Origin: Dokdonella immobilis
GTDB lineage: Bacteria > Pseudomonadota > Gammaproteobacteria > Xanthomonadales > Rhodanobacteraceae
Reading direction: 5' to 3'
Assembly (NCBI RefSeq): GCF_900115085.1
Contig: NZ_FOVF01000004.1
Location: 62,001 to 126,000, forward strand
DNA: 64,000 nucleotides
Shown here in pieces: positions 54,910 through 64,000 of the stretch. How positions within the stretch are numbered: the stretch's first letter is position 1; each line of letters starts with the position of its first letter. The position numbers were made by a program, and so were the translations under genes. The notes beneath the pieces were generated by a model. The model made no database searches. It saw only the letters and a program-made list of their open reading frames with translations, and was not told where the DNA came from.

Positions 54910-55860
54910 TCAAGGTGCCGAGCCGGGAGCGAGCAGGAAGGTCATCGGAATGTCCAGGCGCTGCGCCCACGAGGTCTCGCTGTGCTCGGCGCCAGGGAAG
55001 ACACGGCTCATGAAATCGGTGGCGACATAGCCCTTGGCGCGGATCAGTGCGTCGACGACGCGTTGACGGTCGGCGTAGCTCTCATCGAGCGTGCGCGTGC
55101 CGTGGTCGAAGTAGATGCGGTGCCGGCCGGCTTTCGGAAAATGCGTCTCGATGTAGCGGAAAAACGTTGCCGGTACCGGGTTGTCCGGACCGTCGCCCAT
55201 ACGACCGGGCCAGTGCGTCGACAGGCAGGCGGCGGCACCGAAGACCTCGGGATACTCGGCCAGCGCATACATGGAGATCAGTCCGCCGAGGCTCGACCCC
55301 ATCAACAGGGCGTCTTCGCGACGCGGGCTGACCTTGAAGTGGCTGTCGATGTAGGGCTTCAGCTCGGTCACGAGAAAACGCAGGTAGCGATCGGAATGGA
55401 CGGGACCGGAAAACAGCTTCTGGCCGTCGCCGTAGGTCGTGGCCAGCAATTCGTCGCGATCCTTCGGCGCGAGTTCCTGCAGGGGCTTCTGCGGGAAATA
55501 CTCGACGGCGCGCGCCGCACCTCCGTTCCAGATCCCGACGATGATGAACGGGCGCGCCCTGCCCGACCTGATCAGCTCGCCGGCAATCTCGTCGGCCTTC
55601 CATTCCTGGTGGTTCCAGGTCGTCGTCGCGTCAAACAGCATCTGGCCGTCGTGCATGTAGAGCACGGCGTAGGGCGCCGCCTTCGGGTAGCCATCGGGCA
55701 GCCAGACATCGACGTTGCGCGGCGGGATTTGCTTCGACGGAAAATCGGCGAGGCGCTCGATGCGCCCCGAGGCCACGATGGGCAACTCGGTGGCGTGGGC
55801 GCAGGCGCACGCGAGCAGCAGCGTCGGGAAAAGCAGATCACGGATCTTGCCTGTATTCAT
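54910..55860 (-). CDS. Secreted esterase/alpha-beta hydrolase (enterochelin-esterase-like)
   Basis: This 316-residue hydrolase has a signal peptide (LLFPTLLLACACAHA). The fold is of the esterase D / YieL type: NVDVWLPDGYPKAAPYAVLY, MHDGQMLFDATTTWNHQEWK, the nucleophile elbow LLMGSSLGGLISMYA (GSSLGG) and a C-terminal histidine in FPGAEHSETSW. Such esterases are encoded in TonB-receptor carbohydrate loci and may remove acyl groups from glycans. It lies upstream of nothing in the same operon, separated from the GH97 gene by a repeat-bearing gap. Confidence 0.88.
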   Translation of the reverse strand: MNTGKIRDLLFPTLLLACACAHATELPIVASGRIERLADFPSKQIPPRNVDVWLPDGYPKAAPYAVLYMHDGQMLFDATTTWNHQEWKADEIAGELIRSGRARPFIIVGIWNGGAARAVEYFPQKPLQELAPKDRDELLATTYGDGQKLFSGPVHSDRYLRFLVTELKPYIDSHFKVSPRREDALLMGSSLGGLISMYALAEYPEVFGAAACLSTHWPGRMGDGPDNPVPATFFRYIETHFPKAGRHRIYFDHGTRTLDESYADRQRVVDALIRAKGYVATDFMSRVFPGAEHSETSWAQRLDIPMTFLLAPGSAP

Positions 55861-55980
55861 TAGCCTTCCCCTCTGGTAAGTGCAGCCGCCGTCGACGAGC
55901 AGCGCACACCCGTCGTCCTTGCGCCGGCAGGGACACAGCGACTTCTACTCGGTGCTGCAAGGAGGCGAGCCCCTGCCTGC

Positions 55981-56090
55981 GTAGGTTGGTGGTGAGCAAA
56001 GCGAACCCCAACGTCGCCGCACGCTCGCCCATGCCATGCGCGCTGAAGATCGCGAATCGTTGGGGTTCGCTGACGCTCACCCCAACCTAC
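55981..56090. repeat. Inverted repeat of the TAGGTTGGGGTGAGC type
   Basis: The arms 55981-56013 and 56058-56090 are near-complementary 33-mers containing GCGAACCCCAACG and its reverse complement; the loop is 44 bp. This repeat type is dispersed in many proteobacteria. It lies between the GH97 gene and the esterase gene and may stop transcription between them. Confidence 0.8.
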
Positions 56091-56128
56091 GGGATGGCGG
56101 GATCGCGGTCCTGGTGGCGGTCGAAGCT

Positions 56129-58168
56129 TCATTGTTTGTCTTTCGGATTGAAACGGATCGCCTGGCCGCCGCCCGCGGCGAGGCGCAGGGTCAGCGTGTC
56201 GGTACTCGTCACTTCGCGCTTTTCGGCGGTAAACGCAAACGGATTCGACTGCCAGTTTGCGTCGTCGCCGTCTCGGTAGATCTCTGCGATGTAGATCCGC
56301 CCCGGATCGAGGAATGAAAGCGGCACCGACAGCACGCGGCCGTTCCCGTCGGTGAGGCTGCCGAGGAACCAGTCCTCACTGTTGCGATCCTTGCGCACGA
56401 TCGTCACGTAGTCGCCGACTTCGCCGTTGAGCACATGCGTCTCGGACCAGTCGACCGCGACATCCTTGATGAACTGGAAGGCATCGGCGTGCTTGATGTA
56501 ATTCTCGGGCAGGTCGGCGGCCATCTGGATCGGGCTGTACAGGACGACGTACAGCGCGAGTTGTTTGGCGATCGTCGTCTGCACGGCCTGGCCGCGGCCT
56601 TCCAGGCTCAGGATGCCCGGGGTGAAGTCCATCGGCCCGGCCAACATGCGCGTGAAGACGAGGTTGACCTCGTGTTCGGGCGGGTTCGGCGGATTGCCCC
56701 AGGCCGCGTATTCCATGCCGCGCGCGCCTTCGCGCGAAACCCAGTTCGGATACGTGCGACGCAGGCCGGTGTCCTTGATCGGCTCGTGCGGATTGATCGC
56801 GATGTGGCGCTTCGCGGCCTCTTCAACCACGCGCAGATGATGGCGCGCCATCCATTGCCCGTCGTGCCATTCACGACGGACCACGCCATCGCCGTCGTTG
56901 CGCTCGATCTGGCCGGCATCGGCGACGTAGCCCGACTTGACCACATCGATGCCGAGCCGCGCATACAGGTCGAGCGCGGCATCGAGCTGTTTCTCGTAGT
57001 GATTGACTGCGCCGCCGGTTTCGTGGTGGCCGATCAGGTGAACGCCCTTCTTCTTTGCATACGCAGCGAGGCCCTCGAGGTCGAAGTCGGCGGTCGGCGT
57101 GGTGAAATCAAAATCATTGCCATTGCCGAACCACTGGCCGTCCCAGCCGGTGTTCCAGCCCTCGACAAGTACGCCGCGGAAGCCGTTGTTCGCCGCGAAG
57201 TCGATATAGCGTTTCGTGTTCGCCGTGGTCGCACCATGGGTCGGCCCGGTCGCCCAGCTCGACTTGTTCAGATGCATCTCCCACCAGACGCCAACGTACT
57301 TGGCCGGCTTGAACCAGCTCACGTCGCCGAGTCTGTTCGGCTCGTTGAGGTTCAGTTCGAGATTTGATTCGTAAAGGCCCGCCGCGCTGTCGGCGATGAC
57401 CAGGGTACGCCACGGCGTCGCGAACGGCGCCTGGCGCCGGACTTTCCAGCCTTCCGAAGCCGGCGCGAGTTGCGCGCGGAACCGCTGGCCCTCGACCCGG
57501 CGCAGCCACATCCCGGCGTAGTCGACCAGGGCCGCTTCGTGGAAGGCGATGTGCAGGCCATCCCCGGTGCGGATCGTCATCGGCGTATGCGCCTGGCCGA
57601 CCTGGTCGAGCGGCGTGCGGTTGTACAGATACTCGTAGCGATTCCACTCGCCACCGGGAATCCACCACGCGGTCGCCTTCGGCACGACTGCGAATTCGGT
57701 CAGCTCGTCGTCGATGACCACGTCCTTGAGCTGCGGCTGATCAGGGAACGCATAGCGGAAGCCAACCCCGTCGTCGTAGACGCGAAAAACGAGATCGAGG
57801 CTGCGCTTGAGCTTGACCTGCTCGGTGAAGCGCGCCGTGAGCTCGGTATAGTGGTTGCGCACGGTGCGGGTTTCGCCCCAGGGCTGCTCCCAGGTCTCAT
57901 CGACGCTGCGCGTGGCCTGCGTGGCAAGGGCGAAATTGCGCTCGAGCTTTTCCGTGTTGCGCAGCAGGAAGCCGAGCCGCGATGACGCAATGACCGGGAC
58001 GCCGAAGCGGCTGACCGCATAGCTGATACGGCCCTCGTCGAGGCTCAGCTCGACATGCAGGACCTTGTCGGGTGAGTCGACCATGGCGACGACCTGGGGT
58101 GGTTCGGCGTGTGCCGATATCCATCCCATGAGGCCACAAACGACCAAGCCGACGAAAATCTTCTTCAC
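56129..58168 (-). CDS. GH97 family alpha-glucosidase (SusB-like)
   Basis: This 679-residue enzyme is expected to release glucose from maltodextrins in the envelope. After a signal peptide (IFVGLVVCGLMGWISAHA) comes the N-terminal beta-sandwich (about 25-270), the TIM barrel (about 280-570) and a C-terminal beta domain. Inverting-type catalytic glutamates are visible in IGHHETGG, INPHEPIKDTGL and EGARGMEYAAW, matching SusB. The start is GTG at 58168 with AGGAGG five bases upstream. Neighbours are the esterase downstream and the halogenase-like gene upstream. Confidence 0.93.
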   Translation of the reverse strand: MKKIFVGLVVCGLMGWISAHAEPPQVVAMVDSPDKVLHVELSLDEGRISYAVSRFGVPVIASSRLGFLLRNTEKLERNFALATQATRSVDETWEQPWGETRTVRNHYTELTARFTEQVKLKRSLDLVFRVYDDGVGFRYAFPDQPQLKDVVIDDELTEFAVVPKATAWWIPGGEWNRYEYLYNRTPLDQVGQAHTPMTIRTGDGLHIAFHEAALVDYAGMWLRRVEGQRFRAQLAPASEGWKVRRQAPFATPWRTLVIADSAAGLYESNLELNLNEPNRLGDVSWFKPAKYVGVWWEMHLNKSSWATGPTHGATTANTKRYIDFAANNGFRGVLVEGWNTGWDGQWFGNGNDFDFTTPTADFDLEGLAAYAKKKGVHLIGHHETGGAVNHYEKQLDAALDLYARLGIDVVKSGYVADAGQIERNDGDGVVRREWHDGQWMARHHLRVVEEAAKRHIAINPHEPIKDTGLRRTYPNWVSREGARGMEYAAWGNPPNPPEHEVNLVFTRMLAGPMDFTPGILSLEGRGQAVQTTIAKQLALYVVLYSPIQMAADLPENYIKHADAFQFIKDVAVDWSETHVLNGEVGDYVTIVRKDRNSEDWFLGSLTDGNGRVLSVPLSFLDPGRIYIAEIYRDGDDANWQSNPFAFTAEKREVTSTDTLTLRLAAGGGQAIRFNPKDKQ

Positions 58169-58533
58169 GGTATCCTCCTGCTTTATTTCGAGCGCGATGA
58201 CTCCGGATCACGCTCCGCTTTCTGCCCCGCGTTGACACGCGACCCGCTACGCCCGACCACCCTCATCCGCTCGTCAACAAGCACCAGGCTGGCGGCAGCT
58301 TCTCCCGCCAGCGGGAGAAGCATCCGACTCGGACATTGCCGGGCCTGGGAATTGAGGTACTCGTGAAGCTGTCCTTCGACTTCGCTGCGCTGCGCTCAGG
58401 ACGAACGGAGGGATGGGCTCTTGCTGCTCGTCCTCCCGCTGGCGGGAGACCAATACTTCCTTTCCTTCTCCCGCTGGCGGGAGAAGGTCCCGGAGGGGGA
58501 TGAGGGTGGGCTTTTGATTTTCTGCAAACGAAT
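58169..58533. repeat. Repeat cluster between halogenase-like and GH97 genes
   Basis: This 365-bp gene-free stretch contains three inverted-repeat units built on CTCCCGCYRGCGGGAG: 58299-58320, 58432-58450 and 58464-58487. Between them lies a TCCTTCGACTTCGCTGCGCT-type unit (58372-58416), another common dispersed repeat. No promoter was recognised among them. The repeats may attenuate transcription before GH97. Confidence 0.8.
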
Positions 58534-60072
58534 TCACGCCGATGCCCGACAGTGTCTGGAAATGAACTCCGCATGGCTCGGCATCGCCGCAGCGGCGCGC
58601 TCGAGCACGGCGCGGGTGCCTTCGACCATCTGCACGATTTCGGCTTCGCCGAGCATGTCGACCATCGGGTGGTAGCGCTCGGGGACGATGCCCTGGCCGA
58701 CCATGACCTGCAGCCAGCCGACCTCGGTGAACAGTTCCTCGTGCTCGCGGAACAGGCGCGCGCTGCTGCGGAACAGGTCGATCTTGTGCCTCAGCGTATC
58801 GGGGATCGCCATCTCGCGGCAGCGCTGCCAGAACGGTTCGTCGCGGGCATTGGCCAGGTAGTGCAGGATCAGGAAATCGCGGCTGCGCTCGAACTCGAAC
58901 CGGGTCTGGCGGTTGTACTCGTCGATGGTCTGCTCGGCGAAACCGCGGTCCGGAAACAGCGCGACGAGTTTGGCGATGCTCGACTGGATGAAATGGATGC
59001 TGGTCGACTCGAGCGGTTCCATGAAGCCGCTGGAAAGGCCGATCGCGACGCAGTTGCGGTTCCAGAATCGCTTGCGCATGCCGGTCGTGAAGCGCAGCGG
59101 CCGCGGATCGGCCAGGGCCTCGCCGTCGAGGTTGGCGAGCAGGATCGCCGCGGCTTCGTCGTCGCCCATGAAGTCGCTGCAATAGACATGGCCGTTGCCG
59201 GTCCGATGCTGCAGCGGAATGCGCCATTGCCAACCGGCCGGACGCGCCGTGGCCCGCGTGTACGGGGTCGGATCGGGCACGCTCGCGCACGGTACGGCCA
59301 TCGCGCGATTGCATGGCAGCCAGTGGCTCCAGTCCTCATGGCCGGTGTGCAGGGCCTGCTCGATCAACAGGCCACGGAAGCCCGAGCAGTCGATGAACAG
59401 CTCGCCCTCGATGCGCTCGCCGCTGTCGAGCACGACCGCTTCGATGAAGCCGTCCTCGCCGCGCAGGATCGTGTCGACGATCTTGCCTTCGGTGCGCACG
59501 ACGCCGAGCTTTTCGGCGTAGCCGCGCAGGAAGCGCGCGTACAGGCCGGCGTCGAAATGGAAAGCGTGGTAGACGTTGGTCAGCGGCGAGTTCGGCTGGC
59601 CGGTGCCGCGCATGAAGCGACCGAGCCGCGCGGCGACCTGGTTGAACGTATAGCTGCCAAGCTCGGCGACCTTGCCGAGCTGGTGCAGCTTGAGCCAGTA
59701 CTGGTAGAACTGGACAAGGCCGAGATCGCGTCCGCCGACGACGCCGAAGGCGTGCATGTAGCGTGACCCGGGTCGGGTCCAGTCGACGAACTCGATGCCG
59801 AGCTTGAAGGTGCCGCGCGTCTCGCGGACGAATTCGTCCTCGTCGATGCCAAGCGTGGCGTTGAACAGGCGGATCTGCGGAATCGTCGCTTCGCCGACGC
59901 CGACGATGCCGATCTCGTCGGATTCGACCAGGCGGATCGCGACGCTGCGCCCGATCAGCTTGGCCAGTGTCGCGGCGGTCATCCAGCCGGCGGTGCCACC
60001 GCCGACGATGACGATCTTCCGGATGCGGGAATCGTGCACGGGTTCGCTGCTCCTCGAGTCGGTCGCGTTCAT
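58534..60072 (-). CDS. Tryptophan-halogenase-like flavoprotein
   Basis: This 512-residue FAD-dependent protein of the tryptophan halogenase family has the dinucleotide site [20 protein letters not shown], the motif [11 protein letters not shown] and the halogenase signature GWQWRIPLQ (WxWxIP). In Xanthomonas and Caulobacter, such genes accompany TonB receptors and glycoside hydrolases, where their substrate is not known; true halogenation has not been shown for most. Its ATG is coupled to the pullulanase stop by ATGA, placing it in the symporter-pullulanase-halogenase operon. Confidence 0.9.
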   Translation of the reverse strand: MNATDSRSSEPVHDSRIRKIVIVGGGTAGWMTAATLAKLIGRSVAIRLVESDEIGIVGVGEATIPQIRLFNATLGIDEDEFVRETRGTFKLGIEFVDWTRPGSRYMHAFGVVGGRDLGLVQFYQYWLKLHQLGKVAELGSYTFNQVAARLGRFMRGTGQPNSPLTNVYHAFHFDAGLYARFLRGYAEKLGVVRTEGKIVDTILRGEDGFIEAVVLDSGERIEGELFIDCSGFRGLLIEQALHTGHEDWSHWLPCNRAMAVPCASVPDPTPYTRATARPAGWQWRIPLQHRTGNGHVYCSDFMGDDEAAAILLANLDGEALADPRPLRFTTGMRKRFWNRNCVAIGLSSGFMEPLESTSIHFIQSSIAKLVALFPDRGFAEQTIDEYNRQTRFEFERSRDFLILHYLANARDEPFWQRCREMAIPDTLRHKIDLFRSSARLFREHEELFTEVGWLQVMVGQGIVPERYHPMVDMLGEAEIVQMVEGTRAVLERAAAAMPSHAEFISRHCRASA

Positions 60073-62810
60073 TCGATCACAAAGACCACGGCGCTGCGTG
60101 CCGGCACATGGAAGCGCCCGCTGCCGGCGTCGAAGCGCGCTTCATCGCGGACCCGGGCATCGGCGGCTTCGGAACCTGCCTGCGCGGGATGCAGTTGCCA
60201 TGGCCTGTCGCGCTCGCCCTGCGCGCGAAAATCCGCGGCGTGCAGATCGACGTTGACGAAGACCATCAGTTCGCGGAAGCGCGTTCCGGCCAGCCCGTCT
60301 CCATCGAGATGCGCGACGACCAGGGTAGCGATCTGGTCGGGCCCGGTGTTGAGGAAATGCAGGCGCTTGCGCACTTCTTCGGCGCTGCGCAGGCGAAACA
60401 GCGAAGAACTCGCACGCAGGCGCAGAAGGTCGAAGAATGCATCACGCGTCCACTGGATGACTTCGGAAGAAGGCTTGAGTGCGGGATCGGCGAGCAGCGG
60501 GCGCAGCAGCGGCCAGTCCTTGCCATTGTCGGCGGCCGGCGGCAGGCCGCTGCCGAAGCCGTTGTCGCGGAAGCGCCAGTCGATACGGTTGAACCAGTCG
60601 CCCGAATCGTAGCTGTTGCGATCGAGCGACTTGCTGCGCAGGCCCTCGATACCGGCGGGGAAATAGGCGATGCCCTGGCTGAACATCGGGATTGCCGCGG
60701 CGAGAATCTGCACGCGGGCGCGCTCCTCGGCCGAGGTCGACGGCGGCAGCTTGAGGACATTGATGTCGAACAGGGTCGGGTTGTCGTGGTTCTCGACGTA
60801 GTTGACCACCTCGCCCGGCTCGCTCGCATAGCCGGCCGGCTGGCCGGCGTAGTCGATATGGTCCAGCGTTTCGACCTGGCCCGTGGCCACCTGCATGCTG
60901 AAATCGCGCAAGGTTCCGGCCAGTCCAACGCGGACCAGATCGGCGGCCCGCAGCAGGTCGGCTCGCGTCGCGCGACCCTGTGCCTGCGTGTTCGGCGCGT
61001 AATGCAAGCCATTCACGTAGCCTTGATTGGCCAGCAGGTCGAGGCCGCTGTCGCAACAGCCGCCACCGCGCACGGCATCGCGGGCCCGGTCGGAAAAGGT
61101 GGCGATGCCGCTGCCGTTGAGGGAACGCTGCGAGGCCTGCACGAAGCGCGCTCCGTCGGCCACTTCGCCGAAATTCCAGCCCTCGCCGAGCAATACCACG
61201 TGCTGGCCACGCGCGCTGTCCGCAGCGACCTGCACGGCTTCCATGGCGGCGCGCGGCTGGTGGCCCATCAGGTCGAAGCGGAACGAATCGATGTGGTAGG
61301 CGCGCGCCCAGGTCGCCACCGAGTCGCGCATCAGCCGGGCCATCATGCGCTGCTCGGTGGCCGTGTTCGCGCAGCAGGTCGAGCGTTCGATCGCGCCGTT
61401 CGCATCGAGCCGGTGGTAGTAGTCGGGCACGATGCGGTCGAGCACCGATTTCCCGTCCTGGCCGGCCGCGCTGGTGTGGTTGTAGACAACGTCCATGCCG
61501 ACGCGCAGGCCGATCCCGTGCACGGCCATGACCATGCGCCGGAACTCGCGGATGCGCACGCGCGGGTCGGCCGCATCGCTTGCGTAGCTGCCTTCGGGCG
61601 CGGTGTAGTGCAGCGGCTCGTAGCCCCAGTTGTAGCAGTCGCGCTCGCGTGTCGCCGCGATCATCGCCTGCTGTTGTTCGCCGGCCGGCGGCCCGTTCGG
61701 CCACGGGGTCGGGCAGCCGGTCTCGGGAATCGTCGCGATGTCGAACACCGGCAGCAGGTGCAGGTCGGTCATGCCGGCCACGGCCAGCGCGCGCAGGTGG
61801 CGCATGCCGTCGCTGGCCGCGTCGGTGAAGGCGAGGTACTTGCCGCGATGCGCGGCGGGCACGCTGGCATCATTGACCGAGAAATCGCGCAGGTGCAGTT
61901 CGTAGATGCGCATGTCGGTCGCCGCCGCGATCGGCGCCGGGCTGCGATCGGCCTTCCATTCGTCGGGCATCGTATCGGCAGCATCGAGGGAGCCGATCCA
62001 GCTGTGCTTCGAGTCGGCGTCCAGACTCAGGCTGTAGGGGTCGGTGACGCGATTGCGCACGAGGCCGTGGCCACGCACGTAGCCATCGACCAGCAAGGTG
62101 TAGGTCTGGTTGGCTCGATCGCCGTGCAGGCCAATCGACCAGACCCCGCTCTTCCTGTCGCGCCGCATCGGCAGGACCTGCGTCGCCGCCGGACTTTCCG
62201 CGGCATGCAGGCACAGCGCGAGGCGTCGTGCGGTCGGCGCCCACACCGCGATGCGGGTCTGCGCCGGCGTGATCTCGACACCGAGCCGCTGCTGCTCGGC
62301 GGCTTCGGCATACAGCGTGTCGAGCGCGGCGGCGGGCTGCAGATGGGTGGCGTCGAGGACGCGCTCGCCGGCATCGACTTCCGCCAGCACCAGTTGTGCG
62401 CGCAGGTAATCACGCAGCCGGGACCGATCGTGCTCGCGCAGGCCGAGTTCGACACCGGCGCCGAGATAGTTGAAATGTGTTGCGAGGTCGGCCGCCAGCG
62501 GCCCGGTGGCGAGCTCGAGCCGGAGCGTTCGCCCGGCACCGCGTACGCGCTCACCGATCGTGGTCTCGATACGGCCTCGATCCGACACGAACAGCCGGTA
62601 ACGGCTGTGCGCCGGCTTGCCCGGCCAGCGCAGGCGCCCGGCATCGAGCCAGACCGCTCGCGCATCCACTGGCGAACCCGCGTGGACGGGCTCCAGCACC
62701 GTCGCGAATCCGGCGCTGCGGCAGTCGGCAGCGGACGGTGGCGCAGCCACGCCGGCAGCGGCGACCATCAGGCCGGCGACCAGCAACCACCATCGCCCGC
62801 GCTCGGGCAT
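60069..62810 (-). CDS. Secreted type I pullulanase (GH13)
   Basis: This 913-residue debranching enzyme acts on alpha-1,6 links in branched glucans. It has a signal peptide ([16 protein letters not shown]), N-terminal beta domains (about 30-290, with [20 protein letters not shown], a CBM48-like start) and a GH13 barrel (about 300-760). The pullulanase signature [18 protein letters not shown] is present. Catalytic residues lie in [19 protein letters not shown] and VENHDN. A C-terminal beta domain follows. The ATG at 62810 overlaps the symporter stop as TGATG; the larger frame upstream is a shadow of the symporter gene. Confidence 0.93.
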   Translation of the reverse strand: MPERGRWWLLVAGLMVAAAGVAAPPSAADCRSAGFATVLEPVHAGSPVDARAVWLDAGRLRWPGKPAHSRYRLFVSDRGRIETTIGERVRGAGRTLRLELATGPLAADLATHFNYLGAGVELGLREHDRSRLRDYLRAQLVLAEVDAGERVLDATHLQPAAALDTLYAEAAEQQRLGVEITPAQTRIAVWAPTARRLALCLHAAESPAATQVLPMRRDRKSGVWSIGLHGDRANQTYTLLVDGYVRGHGLVRNRVTDPYSLSLDADSKHSWIGSLDAADTMPDEWKADRSPAPIAAATDMRIYELHLRDFSVNDASVPAAHRGKYLAFTDAASDGMRHLRALAVAGMTDLHLLPVFDIATIPETGCPTPWPNGPPAGEQQQAMIAATRERDCYNWGYEPLHYTAPEGSYASDAADPRVRIREFRRMVMAVHGIGLRVGMDVVYNHTSAAGQDGKSVLDRIVPDYYHRLDANGAIERSTCCANTATEQRMMARLMRDSVATWARAYHIDSFRFDLMGHQPRAAMEAVQVAADSARGQHVVLLGEGWNFGEVADGARFVQASQRSLNGSGIATFSDRARDAVRGGGCCDSGLDLLANQGYVNGLHYAPNTQAQGRATRADLLRAADLVRVGLAGTLRDFSMQVATGQVETLDHIDYAGQPAGYASEPGEVVNYVENHDNPTLFDINVLKLPPSTSAEERARVQILAAAIPMFSQGIAYFPAGIEGLRSKSLDRNSYDSGDWFNRIDWRFRDNGFGSGLPPAADNGKDWPLLRPLLADPALKPSSEVIQWTRDAFFDLLRLRASSSLFRLRSAEEVRKRLHFLNTGPDQIATLVVAHLDGDGLAGTRFRELMVFVNVDLHAADFRAQGERDRPWQLHPAQAGSEAADARVRDEARFDAGSGRFHVPARSAVVFVIE

Positions 62811-64000
62811 CACGCGGACTCGGCAACCGCGACGGTCCTGCCCGCAAGGCGGTCGATCAGGAGCATCACGAGCAGGGTCGCGGCCAGCGTGATCGCCATC
62901 AGGTGGATGTAGTGCAGCGGCGACCAGACGAAGGTGAATACCGCATACAGCGCGGCGCCGAAACCGATGCCGATCTTGACCGCATGGGCGCTGCCGTGGC
63001 GCATGAACACGGCGGCGAGGAAGGCTGCCAGCACCGGCATCGAATAGAGCCCGTTGAGGCGCTGCAGGGTGTCGACGATGCTTTGCGCGTGCTCGAACAC
63101 CGGCACCATGGCCACGCCGACCAGCGCAAATGCAGTGGCCACGCGCTGACCGATCTTCCTGACGTCGGCGTGGGCATTGACCAGCGGCACGTGCAGGTCG
63201 CAGGTGTACAGCGCGGCTGCGGAATTGAGGCAGGAATTGAAGCTCGACAGCACGGCGCCGACGATCATCGCGGCGAACGCGCCCGAGAGCCACGGCGGCA
63301 GCACGTCGCCGACCAGTCGGCCGTAGGCGATATCGCCGATGTCGCCGTACAGCTTGTAGGCGATCACGCCCGGGAATACGACGATCAGCGGAATCACGAG
63401 CTTGAAGGCGGCAGCGGCATAGATGCCCTTCTGCGCCTCGCGCACCGACTTCGCGGCCATGGCGCGCTGGGCGATCACCATGTTGGTGCCCCAGTAGAAG
63501 ATGTGGATGAACAGCATGCCGGTGAGCAGGGTGTGCCAGGGAATATCCGACTCGTCGCTGCCGATCAGCGACCAGCGTTCGGCCGGCACGCCGGACAGGT
63601 CCCAGTGCACGGCGGCCAGGGCGAACACGGTCACGGCCAGGCCCATGACGAGCAGGCCGACGCCGTTGAAGGTGTCGGAAATCGCGATTGCGCGCAGGCC
63701 GCCGAAGGCCGCGTAGAGCAATCCGCCGAGGGCGAAGGCCGCGGCGATGACGATGATCGGCAGGTCGAGCGCGAACATCGACTTCATGAACACCGCACCG
63801 GTGTAGAGCACGACCGGCAGCAGGATGAACATGTAGCCGACCAGGAACAGCACCGAAACGAGACGGCGCAGGCCCGGATCGCCGAGCCGGCGTTCGAGCA
63901 GTTCGGTCGTGGTCGTGCAGTTGTAGCGGTAGTACATCGGCACCAGCACGTGGGCGAGCACGAGCAGGCCGGCCGCGGCGCCGAATTCCCACCAGGCGAC
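62810..64000 (-). CDS. SSS-family sodium/solute symporter, N-terminus beyond window
   Basis: The minus-strand frame is open to the right edge (VAWWEFGAAAGLLVL), so the N-terminal helices are missing; 396 residues are visible. It is an integral inner-membrane protein with about ten helices here. Family motifs are YRYNCTTTTELLERRLGDPG, GLRAIAISDTFNGVG and AMIVGAVLSSFNSCLNSAAA. The latter matches the sodium-site region of SglT-type sugar symporters. Being first in the operon with pullulanase and halogenase suggests it takes up glucose or maltose released in the periplasm. Confidence 0.9.
   Translation of the reverse strand, partial: VAWWEFGAAAGLLVLAHVLVPMYYRYNCTTTTELLERRLGDPGLRRLVSVLFLVGYMFILLPVVLYTGAVFMKSMFALDLPIIVIAAAFALGGLLYAAFGGLRAIAISDTFNGVGLLVMGLAVTVFALAAVHWDLSGVPAERWSLIGSDESDIPWHTLLTGMLFIHIFYWGTNMVIAQRAMAAKSVREAQKGIYAAAAFKLVIPLIVVFPGVIAYKLYGDIGDIAYGRLVGDVLPPWLSGAFAAMIVGAVLSSFNSCLNSAAALYTCDLHVPLVNAHADVRKIGQRVATAFALVGVAMVPVFEHAQSIVDTLQRLNGLYSMPVLAAFLAAVFMRHGSAHAVKIGIGFGAALYAVFTFVWSPLHYIHLMAITLAATLLVMLLIDRLAGRTVAVAESA

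Noticed and set aside
62811-63992. Extended pullulanase frame of 1307 codons
   Set aside because: The added part is a shadow of the symporter gene; a signal peptide begins at 62810.

Overview
The window is GC-rich, densely coding chromosomal DNA from a Gammaproteobacterium. Three things point to the order Lysobacterales (Xanthomonadales), perhaps Rhodanobacteraceae. First, the block glyA-nrdR-ribD-ribE-ribBA and a split E1alpha/E1beta/E2 2-oxoacid dehydrogenase. Second, a carbohydrate-uptake locus that pairs a TonB-dependent receptor with a tryptophan-halogenase-like protein and secreted starch enzymes. Third, many short dispersed repeats typical of that group (GAATCCC heptamers, the TGTAGGAGCGGC family). 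The taxonomic call is inference. No rRNA, tRNA, CRISPR array, prophage or transposase gene was seen.

Region 1 (1-10.7 kb) is core metabolism: tryptophan 2,3-dioxygenase (cut by the left edge), a pyruvate/2-oxoacid dehydrogenase operon, riboflavin synthesis, NrdR, serine hydroxymethyltransferase and RimI. Region 2 (10.7-17.6 kb) is a minus-strand run: PssA, a GAF-PP2C-HATPase protein, a STAS protein, an Mla-like lipid transporter (MlaE, MlaF, MCE protein, auxiliary lipoprotein), a HolD-like psi subunit and RimI. A 287-bp element with 31-bp perfect terminal inverted repeats sits inside the Mla-like operon, and a diverged copy lies before rimI.

Region 3 (17.7-33.9 kb) holds a LemA/TPM-domain cluster that runs into proS, a VTT membrane protein, a lipoamide-dehydrogenase-like flavoprotein, an ECF sigma/Ser-Thr kinase pair, ppa, a second ECF sigma with a membrane partner, and a DUF2333 protein. 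Region 4 (34.1-40.6 kb) and region 6 (54.9-64 kb) look like two parts of one maltodextrin/starch system: TonB receptor, GH13 amylase, DUF6445-like protein, esterase, GH97 glucosidase, tryptophan-halogenase-like flavoprotein, pullulanase and an SSS-type symporter cut by the right edge. The likely flow is outer-membrane import of oligosaccharides, hydrolysis in the envelope, then sodium-coupled sugar uptake.

Region 5 (40.9-54.7 kb) is accessory. It holds small secreted DUF proteins, a beta-helix protein, an FG-GAP protein, a second ECF sigma/Ser-Thr kinase pair, a fasciclin protein divergent from a B12-binding MerR regulator, a broken SRPBCC gene, VOC and AraC genes, and a secreted FGE-sulfatase-like protein. 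It also carries three copies of an unrecognised gene family, each encoding exactly 59 residues.

The strongest candidates for something undescribed are this 59-residue family, the three-stem inverted-repeat element, and the coupling of a phosphatase/kinase/STAS module to the lipid transporter. All functions come from reading motifs and context; no database search was possible.
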